A DNA stretch of 64,000 bases from Algoriphagus sp. (GTDB lineage: Bacteria > Bacteroidota > Bacteroidia > Cytophagales > Cyclobacteriaceae): the NCBI RefSeq assembly GCF_030694375.1, contig NZ_JAUXYL010000049.1, positions 186,001 through 250,000 on the forward strand, read 5' to 3'. Shown here in pieces: positions 16,132-25,085 of the stretch (positions are counted from its first letter, which is position 1; every line of letters starts with the position of its first letter). Made by a program: the position numbers and the translations under genes. Below the pieces are notes generated by a model. The model saw only the letters and a program-made list of their open reading frames with translations. It made no database searches and was not told the origin of the DNA.

Positions 16132-18225
16132 TCAAAGCAACTTACTCAGCTTTTCTATTTTCTTACTCAAGTTCAAAATCGCTTTCGCATATCGTGTGTC
16201 CCATTCTTCCAGTCGTGCGGTGTTTTTGATTGCCACCTCGTATTGGATGCCGGGTAAAATCCAGGAGGCATAGCCTGAAAACGGATCATTGCACACATAG
16301 AGCGACTTGTACCATTCTCCATAATACATTCCTCGAGGATCAATCCAGCTTTTCTCCAGACTAATCAAGCCTGTGTTGATCTTTTGGAGTTTTTTAGCAG
16401 ATACTTTTCCGGAAGAAAGTCCAGCTTCCAATGCACTTTGATAGGCTGTCGAACTGGCTTCCAGTTTCGCCAAAGCAGTATTGACCTGATCAAATTCTGA
16501 GAAGTTGGGCTCAATGGATTTTACATTTTTCACGGCTTGCTCAAAGTGTCCTTTCAGATCTTTTGCGTAGCGCGGCACATCATAAGGGATCACGGCTGCG
16601 TTTGCCTGCCTGATGGCTACCAAACCAAATAGCTGGGCAACTGCTCCACCCATTTTGAAACTCGGGTCCGAAAATTTCGAGTAGTAGTGGAAATTATCAT
16701 AGTTGGAGTGATAGGCAGTCGGTCCGCCTGATCCACCACTTAGGGAAGGCACTCCCACATGCATGTAAAAAGCAATATGATCTGATCCACCACCTAGATT
16801 ACCGATGCCGGGTTCCGGTTTTTTTCCGGCCCAGATTTCAAATACTGTTTTGGCCGAATCCGGATACATGACTTCTTTGGAGGCGTCAATGATCAATTTT
16901 TTAAGGGTAGGAGCGGCAGAGGCACCAAAATTTCTACCGGAAACTCCCGCATCAAAGTTCATGTAGGAAATGGCTTTGGCACCAAGTTCCTTCTTGAGAT
17001 GCTCCACCCATTCTGTGGACCCGATCACGCCCTGCTCTTCCGCATCCCAATGTCCTATCAGAATCGATCGAGCAGGCTGTTGACCTTTTTTATACAAGTC
17101 GCCCAAGGCTTCTGCAAAAGTAAGGAGCATGGCTGTGCCTGAATTGGGATCTGTGGCACCAAAGCTCCAAGCATCGTAGTGGCTTCCCAGAATGATCCAT
17201 TCATTCGGGAAGTCACTTCCTTCGAAAGTACCTATCACATTGTTTGCCCGTATAAATTCAGGCTTCTGATCGACCATCACCCGGACCTTCAGGCCTTCCC
17301 CTCCAGTAATGCGATATTTGAAATCTAGTCCACCTTGCCAGGCTTCCGGGGCTTCAGAACCTGTCATTCTACTCAGTATTTCTTTGGCAGCACCATAACC
17401 GATAGGTGTAACCGGTATTTTATGGAAGGCCACATCTTTTGGATCCAAACGCTCCACTTTCTCAGGTCCATCAAGCGGGAGGGCAGGCTTACCTGGAGTC
17501 AGAGGATCACCTGTGTAGTCCAAAGTCAGCATGGATCCACGCTGAATAGTAGTTTCATTGAAAAATGGGCCTTTGGGATAGACGTCTCCACGGGTGAAAC
17601 CTGAATCTTTTGGATCGGTGTAGACCACTAATCCGATCATGCCATATTGCTCGGCGTATTTGGCTTTGTAGCCACGGAAGTTTCCTCCATAGCGAGCCAC
17701 AGCGATTTTTCCTTCCAATGGCACACCCATTTCGGCGAGCTTCATGAAATCTTCCCGCGTACCGTAATTCACATAAACAACCTCAGCTGTCACATCTCCA
17801 CTGCCAGAAAAGGCATTGAATCCCAAATGAAGTCGTGGATCATCTGAAAATGGATCTTCAGGCAATGCACCTTCTTTCTGTGATAAGGTCAACTGAACAG
17901 GTGAGATGATCTGCAGTTCAGACTTTCCAGGATGGTTAGGTAAGTAAACGTCATAAGGCCAGACTTTCACAGCCATGCCAGCTTCTCCCATGATTTTGAC
18001 CAGATAATCTTTGACCAGTTCATTTTCCGGTGTACCGGCAATGTGCGGGTTTTTGGTTAGTTCAGCCAAATGAATTTTAAAACGGTCATAATCGACAGCC
18101 TTGAGGTAATCGGATTCGAATTTCTTCTGATTCTCAAGTTGATTTTTGAAAAATCCATCCTGCTGCGCAAAAGCACTTAAGGACAGGAGGGAGGCGGCTG
18201 TTAAGGTGAGTAAGGTCTGTTTCAT
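16132..18225 (-). CDS. Exported M28 metallopeptidase (glutamate carboxypeptidase II-like)
   Basis: This 697-residue protein has a signal peptide (LTAASLLSLSAFAQQ), a PA (protease-associated) insert at about 110-300, the M28 catalytic domain at about 325-540 and a C-terminal helical dimerisation-like domain. Zinc ligands fit the family: H349 (LGSHYDAWSFG), bridging D359 (TDPNSGTAM), base and ligand pair E396-E397 (WDAEEQGV), D425 (NFDAGVSG) and H506 (AYHSNYD). Relatives (PSMA/NAALADase) remove C-terminal glutamate or act as aminopeptidases. Here it probably trims peptides in the periplasm or outside the cell. It lies just downstream of three amidohydrolase-family genes on the same strand, with a terminator between them, so it is likely its own unit. 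Confidence 0.93.
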   Translation of the reverse strand: MKQTLLTLTAASLLSLSAFAQQDGFFKNQLENQKKFESDYLKAVDYDRFKIHLAELTKNPHIAGTPENELVKDYLVKIMGEAGMAVKVWPYDVYLPNHPGKSELQIISPVQLTLSQKEGALPEDPFSDDPRLHLGFNAFSGSGDVTAEVVYVNYGTREDFMKLAEMGVPLEGKIAVARYGGNFRGYKAKYAEQYGMIGLVVYTDPKDSGFTRGDVYPKGPFFNETTIQRGSMLTLDYTGDPLTPGKPALPLDGPEKVERLDPKDVAFHKIPVTPIGYGAAKEILSRMTGSEAPEAWQGGLDFKYRITGGEGLKVRVMVDQKPEFIRANNVIGTFEGSDFPNEWIILGSHYDAWSFGATDPNSGTAMLLTFAEALGDLYKKGQQPARSILIGHWDAEEQGVIGSTEWVEHLKKELGAKAISYMNFDAGVSGRNFGASAAPTLKKLIIDASKEVMYPDSAKTVFEIWAGKKPEPGIGNLGGGSDHIAFYMHVGVPSLSGGSGGPTAYHSNYDNFHYYSKFSDPSFKMGGAVAQLFGLVAIRQANAAVIPYDVPRYAKDLKGHFEQAVKNVKSIEPNFSEFDQVNTALAKLEASSTAYQSALEAGLSSGKVSAKKLQKINTGLISLEKSWIDPRGMYYGEWYKSLYVCNDPFSGYASWILPGIQYEVAIKNTARLEEWDTRYAKAILNLSKKIEKLSKLL

Positions 18226-18370
18226 TAAGGAGTTGAAAGGTGGTAAGGTTGGAAAGTTGAAAAGTTACTATGGGTGTTTGTATTTGTTTAGAAATAGAAA
18301 ATTCAGATGAACTGGTTCCTACTTCTGATGCAATATCGAATTTCGAATATCAAATTTCGAATATTGAAGA

Positions 18371-18405
18371 AAAAAAAGGCCATAGAATAAGTTTCCATGG
18401 CCTTT
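18371..18405 (-). terminator. Terminator of the amidohydrolase cluster
   Basis: AAAGGCCAT (18375-18383) pairs perfectly with ATGGCCTTT (18397-18405), and a long A-run on the plus side becomes the T-run on the minus strand. It sits 7 bp past the stop at 18412 and closes the three-gene cluster. Confidence 0.85.
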
Positions 18406-18411
18406 GTGAGT

Positions 18412-19713
18412 TTAATTAGCTTTCAAGCCAGGTGATCGCTCAAGAAATTCCTGATACAATCGAATGTGTCTGTTTGACATCGGAATCATGTATCCGTCAA
18501 TGAAGACGTGCAAAATCTGGGATTTGGTCTCCAATGGATCTCCGGTGGAAATGACCAAGTTTGCCCGTTTTCCGGCTTCCACTGATCCATATTGGTCAGC
18601 GATTCCAAAGATTTCGGCCGGATTGATCGTAATTGCTTTCAGGGCGTCTTCCTTTCCCAGTCCATAGGCGGCAGCAAATGCCGCATGAAAAGGCAGATTT
18701 CTTACGTTTTCTTCTTCATCCGTTCGCAAAGCAACTTTTACCCCGGCTTTAGCCATTTTGCCTGCATTTGCATAAGGAGTGTCATAGCGGTCAGACTGTC
18801 GAGTAGGTAGATCCTGCACCGGTCCAGTGATAACTGGAATACCGGCTTTTGCGATCTCATCCGCCACCCTCCAACCTTCGGCAACACCGGAGAAGATAAC
18901 TTTGATGTTTTTTCCCTCTACCCATTTGATGGCATGTTGAATGTCAGAGGCCGTATTCACTACAATCAAGAGTGGAAGCTCGCCGGAAACTGCTTTTGAC
19001 AATTGATCCATTTCAGGATAGAATTGCAATTCAGCGCCTGATTTTTTCAGGTTCAGATACTTACTTGCATTTCCCCAGATTTCATTGGCTTCTTTTAAAG
19101 CTTTTTCAGAATCCTTCTTGACATCCTCATCTGATCTGCGATCAAATCTCCCACGACGTCCTGAGCTAGGGAAGTTCATCACCACAGCTTTGAATCCACC
19201 ATACATCTGATCCGGCGTGTAGCCATTGAGATTTATCAGTGCTGCTGTTCCCGGGAAAAGTCCTCCTGTTGGGACTGTAAGTACAGTAGTAACTCCGGAA
19301 ACTCGGGTGACTCCAATGGCTTCCGAGTTTGGATTTACTGTGGTCAGAGCCTGCATATTTGGAGTTACATTACCTATTTCGGCATAATCTACAGTTTCTG
19401 GTACGGAGCTTATTTCTACTAAACCGAGGCGAGTTCCGCTGTCTATCATTCCGGGATAGATGAACCTACCGGTGCAGTCAATTACCTCAGCACCAGCGGC
19501 ACTGAGATTGGTTCCCACTTGGACTATTTTTCCATTTTCGACCAAAACAGAGGTATTGGTCAAAGTTCCTTTGGTAACTGTCACTACAGTGGCATTTTGA
19601 AGGAGGAATTTTCCTGTGCGAGGTTTTACAAATTCCCCGTCGATCTGAGCCATGGCAGCCACTGGAAGCAGGGCTAGCATTGAGGTATAGAGGGTTTTTA
19701 AAATCCTGTTCAT
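18412..19713 (-). CDS. Exported amidohydrolase-family protein lacking metal-binding histidines
   Basis: The 433-residue product has a signal peptide (LYTSMLALLPVAAMAQ) and the overall composite-domain layout of imidazolonepropionase-like amidohydrolases: an N-terminal beta-sandwich strand set (NATVVTVTKGTLTNTSVLVE), the barrel, and the C-terminal ITINPAEIFGIADQYGSVEAG. The hallmark HxH after PG(M/I)ID is replaced by SGTRLG. The second histidine block of its neighbour (IHCHSYR) is VVNTASD here, and the third (FQHTNEG) is IFSGVAEG. A catalytic metal centre therefore seems absent. It is the last of three paralogues, 23 bp after the middle gene, and may be a structural partner or inactive subunit of that enzyme. 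Confidence 0.88.
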   Translation of the reverse strand: MNRILKTLYTSMLALLPVAAMAQIDGEFVKPRTGKFLLQNATVVTVTKGTLTNTSVLVENGKIVQVGTNLSAAGAEVIDCTGRFIYPGMIDSGTRLGLVEISSVPETVDYAEIGNVTPNMQALTTVNPNSEAIGVTRVSGVTTVLTVPTGGLFPGTAALINLNGYTPDQMYGGFKAVVMNFPSSGRRGRFDRRSDEDVKKDSEKALKEANEIWGNASKYLNLKKSGAELQFYPEMDQLSKAVSGELPLLIVVNTASDIQHAIKWVEGKNIKVIFSGVAEGWRVADEIAKAGIPVITGPVQDLPTRQSDRYDTPYANAGKMAKAGVKVALRTDEEENVRNLPFHAAFAAAYGLGKEDALKAITINPAEIFGIADQYGSVEAGKRANLVISTGDPLETKSQILHVFIDGYMIPMSNRHIRLYQEFLERSPGLKAN

Positions 19714-19736
19714 GATTTGTCTGAATTTTCGGGGGA

Positions 19737-21125
19737 TTAATGTTTTTCTTCAATGAAAGCTCCCTGAAATGCCTCAAAGTATTCATCCACATCCTGGAGA
19801 CACTGATGATTTTCATAGGCATGCAGGAAAATCGGTTCTACCATTTCGGTAGCACTTACAAATTGACGCTGATCATCGGGATCGGCTTTGATGTCAAAAT
19901 ATTTGACTCCATCGACGAAAGTCATCTGTGGAATAGTGTAAGACGATAGCGGATGCCCTTCGAAAATCACCAAATCTGCCTGCTTGCCCACTTCGATCGA
20001 ACCTACTTTGTCGTCAATTCCCAGTTGTTTGGCAGGATTGATGGTAATCATGGCCAAAGCTTCCTCATCCGTCAATCCTCCATAGCGCTGAGTCTTGGCG
20101 GCTTCGTGATACAAGTGGCGAATCAGTTCGGCTGAGTCAGAATTTATGGAAGTGATTGCTCCATTTCGCTGAAGTATGGCTGCATTAAATGCTGTGGAAT
20201 AATAGACTTCCATTTTGTAAGCCCACCAATCGGCAAATACTGAAGCACCCATGGTGTACTGGGCGATTTCCGGAGCGACTTTGAAGCCCTCATTGGTGTG
20301 CTGAAATACCAGTTTAGTGATGCCAAAATCCTTCGCTACGTTAATTAGCATGTAGATTTCGTCGGCACGGTAGGAATGGCAATGAATGATGATTTTTCCG
20401 TCCAGGATATCAGCCAAAGTTTGAAGTCGCTCATTATATGCAGGTGGTGTTTTGGTATTGCCTTTTTGACTTTTGGCTGCGTTGTAAGTTTCCCATCCTT
20501 TTTTGTATTGAAGAGCCTCGTTGAATCCGTTCCTCAAAACAGCTTCAACACCCATTCGGGATTTTGGCTGGATTCCGTTTCCACGGCCATGAACCCGGGT
20601 AGGGTTTTCACCCAAAGCAAACTTGATCGTACGTGGGGCATCCTGCATGATGATATCGGAGGGATCTTTTACACCCCAGCGATGCTTGAGTGTTGCATTT
20701 TGTCCACCGACCACATTGGCCGAACCGTGCATGGCATGGGAGATCGTCACTCCACCGGCAAGGGCGCGGTAAATTCCAATTTCAAAGGGATTGACCACGT
20801 CTTTCATCCTTACTTCAGAAGTGATCGGGGAGGAGGCTTCATTGACCACATCCAGAGCGACATGGGAGTGAGCATCGATAATTCCGGGCATAAGATATTT
20901 TCCGCTGGCATCGATAGTTTCTACTCCTGCAGGTGCGGAGAGATTCTTGCCTACCTGACGAATGATTCCATTTTGAACCAGCACGTCTGTATTTTCAAGA
21001 TTTCCTTTAGTGACCGTGAGAACAGTTGCGTTTATAATTAAAACGTTACCTTTTTGGGTTTGAGCATTGGAATAATTTAAGCCCAGTCCCAACAAAGCAG
21101 CAAGTATTAAATTGAGCTTTTTCAT
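19737..21125 (-). CDS. Exported amidohydrolase with intact metal site
   Basis: This is the middle paralogue, 462 residues, with signal peptide (LILAALLGLGLNYSNAQ). Unlike both neighbours it has the metal motifs: H86 and H88 in IIDAHSHVALD, IHCHSYRADE near residue 245, FQHTNEG near 278 and a late Asp in SINSDSAEL. The C-terminal ITINPAKQLGIDDKVGSIEVG is family-typical. These enzymes hydrolyse amide or cyclic amide bonds, including dipeptidase- and imidazolonepropionase-like reactions; the substrate is not evident. An exported location suggests peptide or amide scavenging. It lies 94 bp after the third paralogue and 23 bp before the first, so the three are probably co-transcribed. Confidence 0.92.
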   Translation of the reverse strand: MKKLNLILAALLGLGLNYSNAQTQKGNVLIINATVLTVTKGNLENTDVLVQNGIIRQVGKNLSAPAGVETIDASGKYLMPGIIDAHSHVALDVVNEASSPITSEVRMKDVVNPFEIGIYRALAGGVTISHAMHGSANVVGGQNATLKHRWGVKDPSDIIMQDAPRTIKFALGENPTRVHGRGNGIQPKSRMGVEAVLRNGFNEALQYKKGWETYNAAKSQKGNTKTPPAYNERLQTLADILDGKIIIHCHSYRADEIYMLINVAKDFGITKLVFQHTNEGFKVAPEIAQYTMGASVFADWWAYKMEVYYSTAFNAAILQRNGAITSINSDSAELIRHLYHEAAKTQRYGGLTDEEALAMITINPAKQLGIDDKVGSIEVGKQADLVIFEGHPLSSYTIPQMTFVDGVKYFDIKADPDDQRQFVSATEMVEPIFLHAYENHQCLQDVDEYFEAFQGAFIEEKH

Positions 21126-21219
21126 CTGTTTATAATTTGATTTTTTTGGTCAGATGGAATCTCGCTTGAATCATAATCTCTCCTGTGGGTGTCGATTGCG
21201 TCGTGCTCGATTTCATAAT

Positions 21220-22914
21220 TTAAAGAGTTAGGCTTGGTAAGTTAAGTTTTGCAGTCAAAGGAAATGATCCAAATTGGCCAACGCTCATGGTTCCGTCCAT
21301 GGCATTACCTGTGATTTCTCCTGTGATGTCCACGGTAAGAGACATTCCGCCGGCACTGACATCAAACTGAAATGTGAGTTTCTTACCATTAACTGAAACA
21401 TTTTTGATTGGGGCAGTAACTTTGCCATTGCCAGAAGGATCGGCATAGGTGATTGTACCGGTGTATTCAACTCCGTTTTTAGCAATAATCAACTCCCCTC
21501 CAGATGAACCAGCAGGAGTTTGAGAAGTATAGTCCCACTGTCCCGTGATAGTAGCATCTCCATTTTCAGTTTTTCCGTTTCCATTTGCAGATTTTTTCTT
21601 CACTTCATAGTCGAAAATATATCCGTCCACTACGACATGCTTGATTTGAGCCTCTTCCTTAAAAATTGAATCTGTGCTGATGACAAAATTTGCCATCTTC
21701 CCTTTTTCAATCGTTCCGGCAAATTTACTGATTCCGAGGATGCTTGCAGGATTGGTTGTCAAAGCCGCCAAGGCAGTTTTTTCGGTCAAACCATTTTTGA
21801 TCATTGTCCTAAGGGCTTTCATAGCATCACCGGGCTTTGCATCAAGGGTCGAAAATCCAAAGGGAACACCAGCTTTTTCCAAAAGCGATGCTTGCTTCAA
21901 TGCTTTATCGTAGGCATCTTTCACTCTTAAATATTGCGCATTGGTAGCTGTGGTGACACTGTCTGTTTTTTGATTTTTTATGGCTTTATCATCCGGCACC
22001 TGAAGTTTGATGAGCATTGCTGTCCCGGAACTCTTGATCAGGTCGATAACATTCTCATAGTTATCCAAACCTGCCAATACCAGTTTAAAGCCAAATTCCT
22101 TTTGCAAAGCAATAGCTCTCCTGGCTTCCAATTCTGTTTCGGCTTTGAAAATTACCGGAATTTGACCCTGAACCACTGCTGCCATTGCAGTATGAGTAGG
22201 GGTCATTTCAGGTCTTTTCACGCCGGCTGTGGAGGCAAATAGTCTGGAATGATCCAATGCGAGGGTGGTATTTTGATACACATCGCGAAACTTGGCTATT
22301 ACACCGGCTGCGGTCGCAGGATACATTCCTCTTGCTCCTGAAAAATTGGCGGCCAGGGCTGTATTTTCTTGGATTACATTGACCGAACCAGAATTCCCTA
22401 AAATCATGATTGCTGCTTTTCCGGGGATCATTCCCCCATCTGGAAGCACTTGAGAAATCGTGAAACCTGCCTTTCTCCAATCATCTACCTGATTTCCGGT
22501 GATTGAAAATTGATCTGTAGCCGATCTCCAAGGGGTAATGCCAGCAATCTCGTCGGGTGGATTGGAGGATACAAAATCCTTTGGTCTTTCCGGGTCCTTG
22601 GGTTTGGTAATTCCTGCAGAGCTTGCTCCGTCAATGAATCCCGGATAAATAAATAAAGAATCTCCGGCGATGAGCTGTGCTTCTTTTGGAAGTGATAGAT
22701 TGGGGCCCATTCCGATAATTACTCCCTCACGGAACAGAAGGGTAGCCTTGGTGCCCGGCTGCCCGGGACTTGCAAAAATTGTAGCGTTGGTTATCGCGTA
22801 GGTATCGGTAATTCTCCGCTTTCCTGTTGGGTCACTTTGGGACCAAGCAGCATGCGAAAGAAAACCTGATATCAGCAATCCAGCGAATCCTGCTTTCAGA
22901 AATTGTCTTTTCAT
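21220..22914 (-). CDS. Exported amidohydrolase-like protein without metal ligands, with C-terminal beta domain
   Basis: The first gene of the cluster encodes 564 residues with a signal peptide (GFAGLLISGFLSHAAWSQ). The amidohydrolase fold is visible (YAITNATIFASPGQPGTKAT, YPGFIDGASSAGITKPKD, LTTNPASILGISKFAGTIEKG). The HxH motif is replaced (DGASSAG), as are the later histidines (FKAETELE, LAGLDNYE). After about residue 455 there is an extra domain of about 105 residues, rich in Gly, Thr and Val with alternating strands (GQWDYTSQTPAGSSGGELII, KVTAPIKNVSVNGKKLTFQF). The neighbours have no such domain. It may bind a ligand or partner. The protein is probably non-catalytic, by absence of metal ligands. 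Confidence 0.88.
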   Translation of the reverse strand: MKRQFLKAGFAGLLISGFLSHAAWSQSDPTGKRRITDTYAITNATIFASPGQPGTKATLLFREGVIIGMGPNLSLPKEAQLIAGDSLFIYPGFIDGASSAGITKPKDPERPKDFVSSNPPDEIAGITPWRSATDQFSITGNQVDDWRKAGFTISQVLPDGGMIPGKAAIMILGNSGSVNVIQENTALAANFSGARGMYPATAAGVIAKFRDVYQNTTLALDHSRLFASTAGVKRPEMTPTHTAMAAVVQGQIPVIFKAETELEARRAIALQKEFGFKLVLAGLDNYENVIDLIKSSGTAMLIKLQVPDDKAIKNQKTDSVTTATNAQYLRVKDAYDKALKQASLLEKAGVPFGFSTLDAKPGDAMKALRTMIKNGLTEKTALAALTTNPASILGISKFAGTIEKGKMANFVISTDSIFKEEAQIKHVVVDGYIFDYEVKKKSANGNGKTENGDATITGQWDYTSQTPAGSSGGELIIAKNGVEYTGTITYADPSGNGKVTAPIKNVSVNGKKLTFQFDVSAGGMSLTVDITGEITGNAMDGTMSVGQFGSFPLTAKLNLPSLTL

Positions 22915-23141
22915 TCGTTTGATGGTTATTCTTCAACAAGCAAGCTAGCAAAAGCAATTTCAGCTTCTAGGAGGATTTATTTTTTGAAACTTTTTTTTTG
23001 ATTAATGGTCTTAAGCCGGTCATGAAATGCGATAAAGTGCTTGTTATTTACATCTCTGCGTCAATCCTCTTATTTGAGTGGTGAAAATGAATTGGATATT
23101 ATTCTTTGATGCTATATTTAAGCTAGGATCACCCCCCACAC
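22915..23141. other. Divergent intergenic region upstream of the polysaccharide operon
   Basis: The 227-bp gap separates the amidohydrolase cluster from the five-gene operon and must hold both promoters. It is AT-rich. Near 23092-23108 the sequence TATTATTCTTTG approaches the -7 consensus but has one base too many between TA and TTTG, so no promoter is called. Confidence 0.35.
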
Positions 23142-23501
23142 ATGAAAAAAATTCTAATAATCGAGGACGACTTGCTTATTTCCAGTTTGGTGCAGTTTAG
23201 GCTTAAAAAGGACGGCTACGAAACCCATTTAGTCTGTGACGGCAATGAAGGAATCAAGGCAATTGACGAACTTAAGCCTGACCTGATCATCACTGATGTG
23301 ATGATGCCTTTTAGAAGTGGAATTGAAATCATCCATTATGCCAAGCAAACCCAACCCGATATACCTATTATAGTATTGAGCTCTCTTGGAGAAGAGGAAC
23401 AAGTGGTTTTAGAGGCATTCAACCTTGGAGTTGCTGATTTCATACCCAAGCCATTTAATCCCAATGAATTGGCTATCCGTGTCAAACGTGTACTTAAATA
23501 G
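23142..23501 (+). CDS. Receiver-only response regulator
   Basis: This is a 119-residue single REC domain with no output domain. Residues for phosphotransfer are in place: acidic pair E8-D9-D10 (ILIIEDDLLI), phosphoacceptor D52 (LIITDVMMPF), S80 in the switch position (IIVLSSLG) and K103 (FIPKPFNPNE). Single-domain receivers act by binding partner proteins or as phosphate relays. It opens a five-gene operon, only 6 bp before a membrane HEAT-repeat protein, which is the obvious partner. No histidine kinase is encoded in the window, so the signal must come from a kinase elsewhere. Confidence 0.93.
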   Translation: MKKILIIEDDLLISSLVQFRLKKDGYETHLVCDGNEGIKAIDELKPDLIITDVMMPFRSGIEIIHYAKQTQPDIPIIVLSSLGEEEQVVLEAFNLGVADFIPKPFNPNELAIRVKRVLK

Positions 23502-23507
23502 AATCCA

Positions 23508-25085
23508 ATGAAGAGACATGTACGCTGGATTGTCATAGGTTTATTTTCATTGATCACCGGATTAACTCATGCTCAGGAAAACTTGATTCCGGAGGATTCT
23601 ATTGGATTTCGTGATTTTTTGATCTTGCAAAATGAGATCCCCGGAGTCAGTTACAGGTTTCAAATTAAGGAGAAGCTAATTTCGGATAGGCTTCTGACTG
23701 ACAGTCTTTATTTATTTGTCAAAACTGACTCGGGTTTTTTATCCAAGCTTTTTTCAGACTTTGGGCAGATCAGGCAATTGGAAATGCCTCTCCATTATGA
23801 TAGCCTTCAATACAAACTGCACTATTTGGTTTTTTCTGAAGTATCAAGTGTTGCTGCCACGCGGGAATACCTATCAAATCGGATACAAAGCGGAGATCTT
23901 TTAGTCCAATTTGAGGAAATAGCTCCGTCTGATGATTTGGTTTCTCTGGCATCCTACGCGCCATATTTACCCATGCAGAAGTTTAAGTTGAGGTTTATTT
24001 CTGATTATAAGCTTTTTATAGTCACTGGGGTTATCGCATTTTTCCTGATAATTGCAACTTCTATGATTGTGGCTATGCTTTTTATGAAAGCCAAAATAAA
24101 TAAGCGGGAAAAGCTCCGCAAGGACTATGATCGGCTAATTATTGACCCCTTAACTTCCTTATTGTTTGAAAAAGAACAGGAAGAAATAGAGCTAATGAAG
24201 TTCGACGATATTTATCAGTATTTTCCTGAAGAGATGCTGGCGAAGCCGCTGTACAAGGATGTCCTGATAGATCGGATTATCGGTTTAAATAAAAAAATGA
24301 AAGGAGATTTTAAAGAAAAGCTGAAGGCTATCTTTAAAAAACTAAGCTTAGATAAGATCTCTTTGGATTCACTCAGCAGCTCCGAATGGGATAAGGTAGC
24401 AATGGGTTTGGTACAAATTAATGAAATGGATTTGGTTGAAGCTTTGCCAAAGGTAAAAGTCCACGCCAATTCCTCAAATTTTCATATCAGATCACAGGCT
24501 GTTGCCACCTTACTTAATTTGTCTGAAAAAGTGGATCTTACATTTTTAAGAGATCAAACTTTTCCGCTATCCCTTTGGCAGCAGATGAATTACCTTCGGA
24601 TTATCAGATTTGTAAGGCATCAAAAAGATCTCAAACTCCAAATTTTGTTTGATTCCAAAAATCCAAGCATTCGCATTTTTGGATATAAATTGGTCAGTGT
24701 GTTGGGGAGGGTGGATCTGATTGAGCATCTGGCAACCCGATCAGGCGAGATTTCTGACGAAGAGAAAATCGAAATTTTGGAAGTCTATTCCACCTTGGGA
24801 GCCCACATGGAAGTGGGTTTTATCAATGATTGCCTGAATTCTGAAAATGCAGAATTGTCAATGGCTGCGGCCAAAGCTGCCGGATCAATCGGGGATTCAG
24901 TTTCAGCAGATATTTTGGTCGGATTGATTGCAGTTGAGACAGATTTCAGAAGAAAACATGGCTTTTTGAAAAGTCTCTATGACTTGGATAGAGACCGCTT
25001 TGAACTAGCTACATCCACAAATCCTGAAACAGAAACGATAGAAATCAGAAAACACATTTTAGACCCAATGTTGCAGCATGTATAG
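23508..25085 (+). CDS. Membrane protein with periplasmic N-domain and cytoplasmic HEAT-like repeats
   Basis: The product has 525 residues. A signal peptide (IVIGLFSLITGLTHAQ, 1-23) leads into a periplasmic domain to about residue 165, then one TM helix (167-193, LFIVTGVIAFFLIIATSMIV), a basic stop-transfer (KAKINKREKLRKDYDR) and a cytoplasmic alpha-helical part to the end. In the last 200 residues, helical pairs of HEAT type recur (HIRSQAVATLLNLSEKVDLT, IRIFGYKLVSVLGRVDLIEH, AELSMAAAKAAGSIGDSVSA). No enzyme motif is seen. The stop overlaps the glycosyltransferase start by 8 bp, indicating translational coupling. A scaffold that links the receiver protein to the synthase is the simplest reading; it is inference. 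Confidence 0.8.
   Translation: MKRHVRWIVIGLFSLITGLTHAQENLIPEDSIGFRDFLILQNEIPGVSYRFQIKEKLISDRLLTDSLYLFVKTDSGFLSKLFSDFGQIRQLEMPLHYDSLQYKLHYLVFSEVSSVAATREYLSNRIQSGDLLVQFEEIAPSDDLVSLASYAPYLPMQKFKLRFISDYKLFIVTGVIAFFLIIATSMIVAMLFMKAKINKREKLRKDYDRLIIDPLTSLLFEKEQEEIELMKFDDIYQYFPEEMLAKPLYKDVLIDRIIGLNKKMKGDFKEKLKAIFKKLSLDKISLDSLSSSEWDKVAMGLVQINEMDLVEALPKVKVHANSSNFHIRSQAVATLLNLSEKVDLTFLRDQTFPLSLWQQMNYLRIIRFVRHQKDLKLQILFDSKNPSIRIFGYKLVSVLGRVDLIEHLATRSGEISDEEKIEILEVYSTLGAHMEVGFINDCLNSENAELSMAAAKAAGSIGDSVSADILVGLIAVETDFRRKHGFLKSLYDLDRDRFELATSTNPETETIEIRKHILDPMLQHV

Noticed and set aside
18412..22914. Frameshifted or decaying amidohydrolase pseudogenes
   Set aside because: All three frames are full length with signal peptides and intact family-typical N- and C-terminal blocks; only the metal ligands are replaced.
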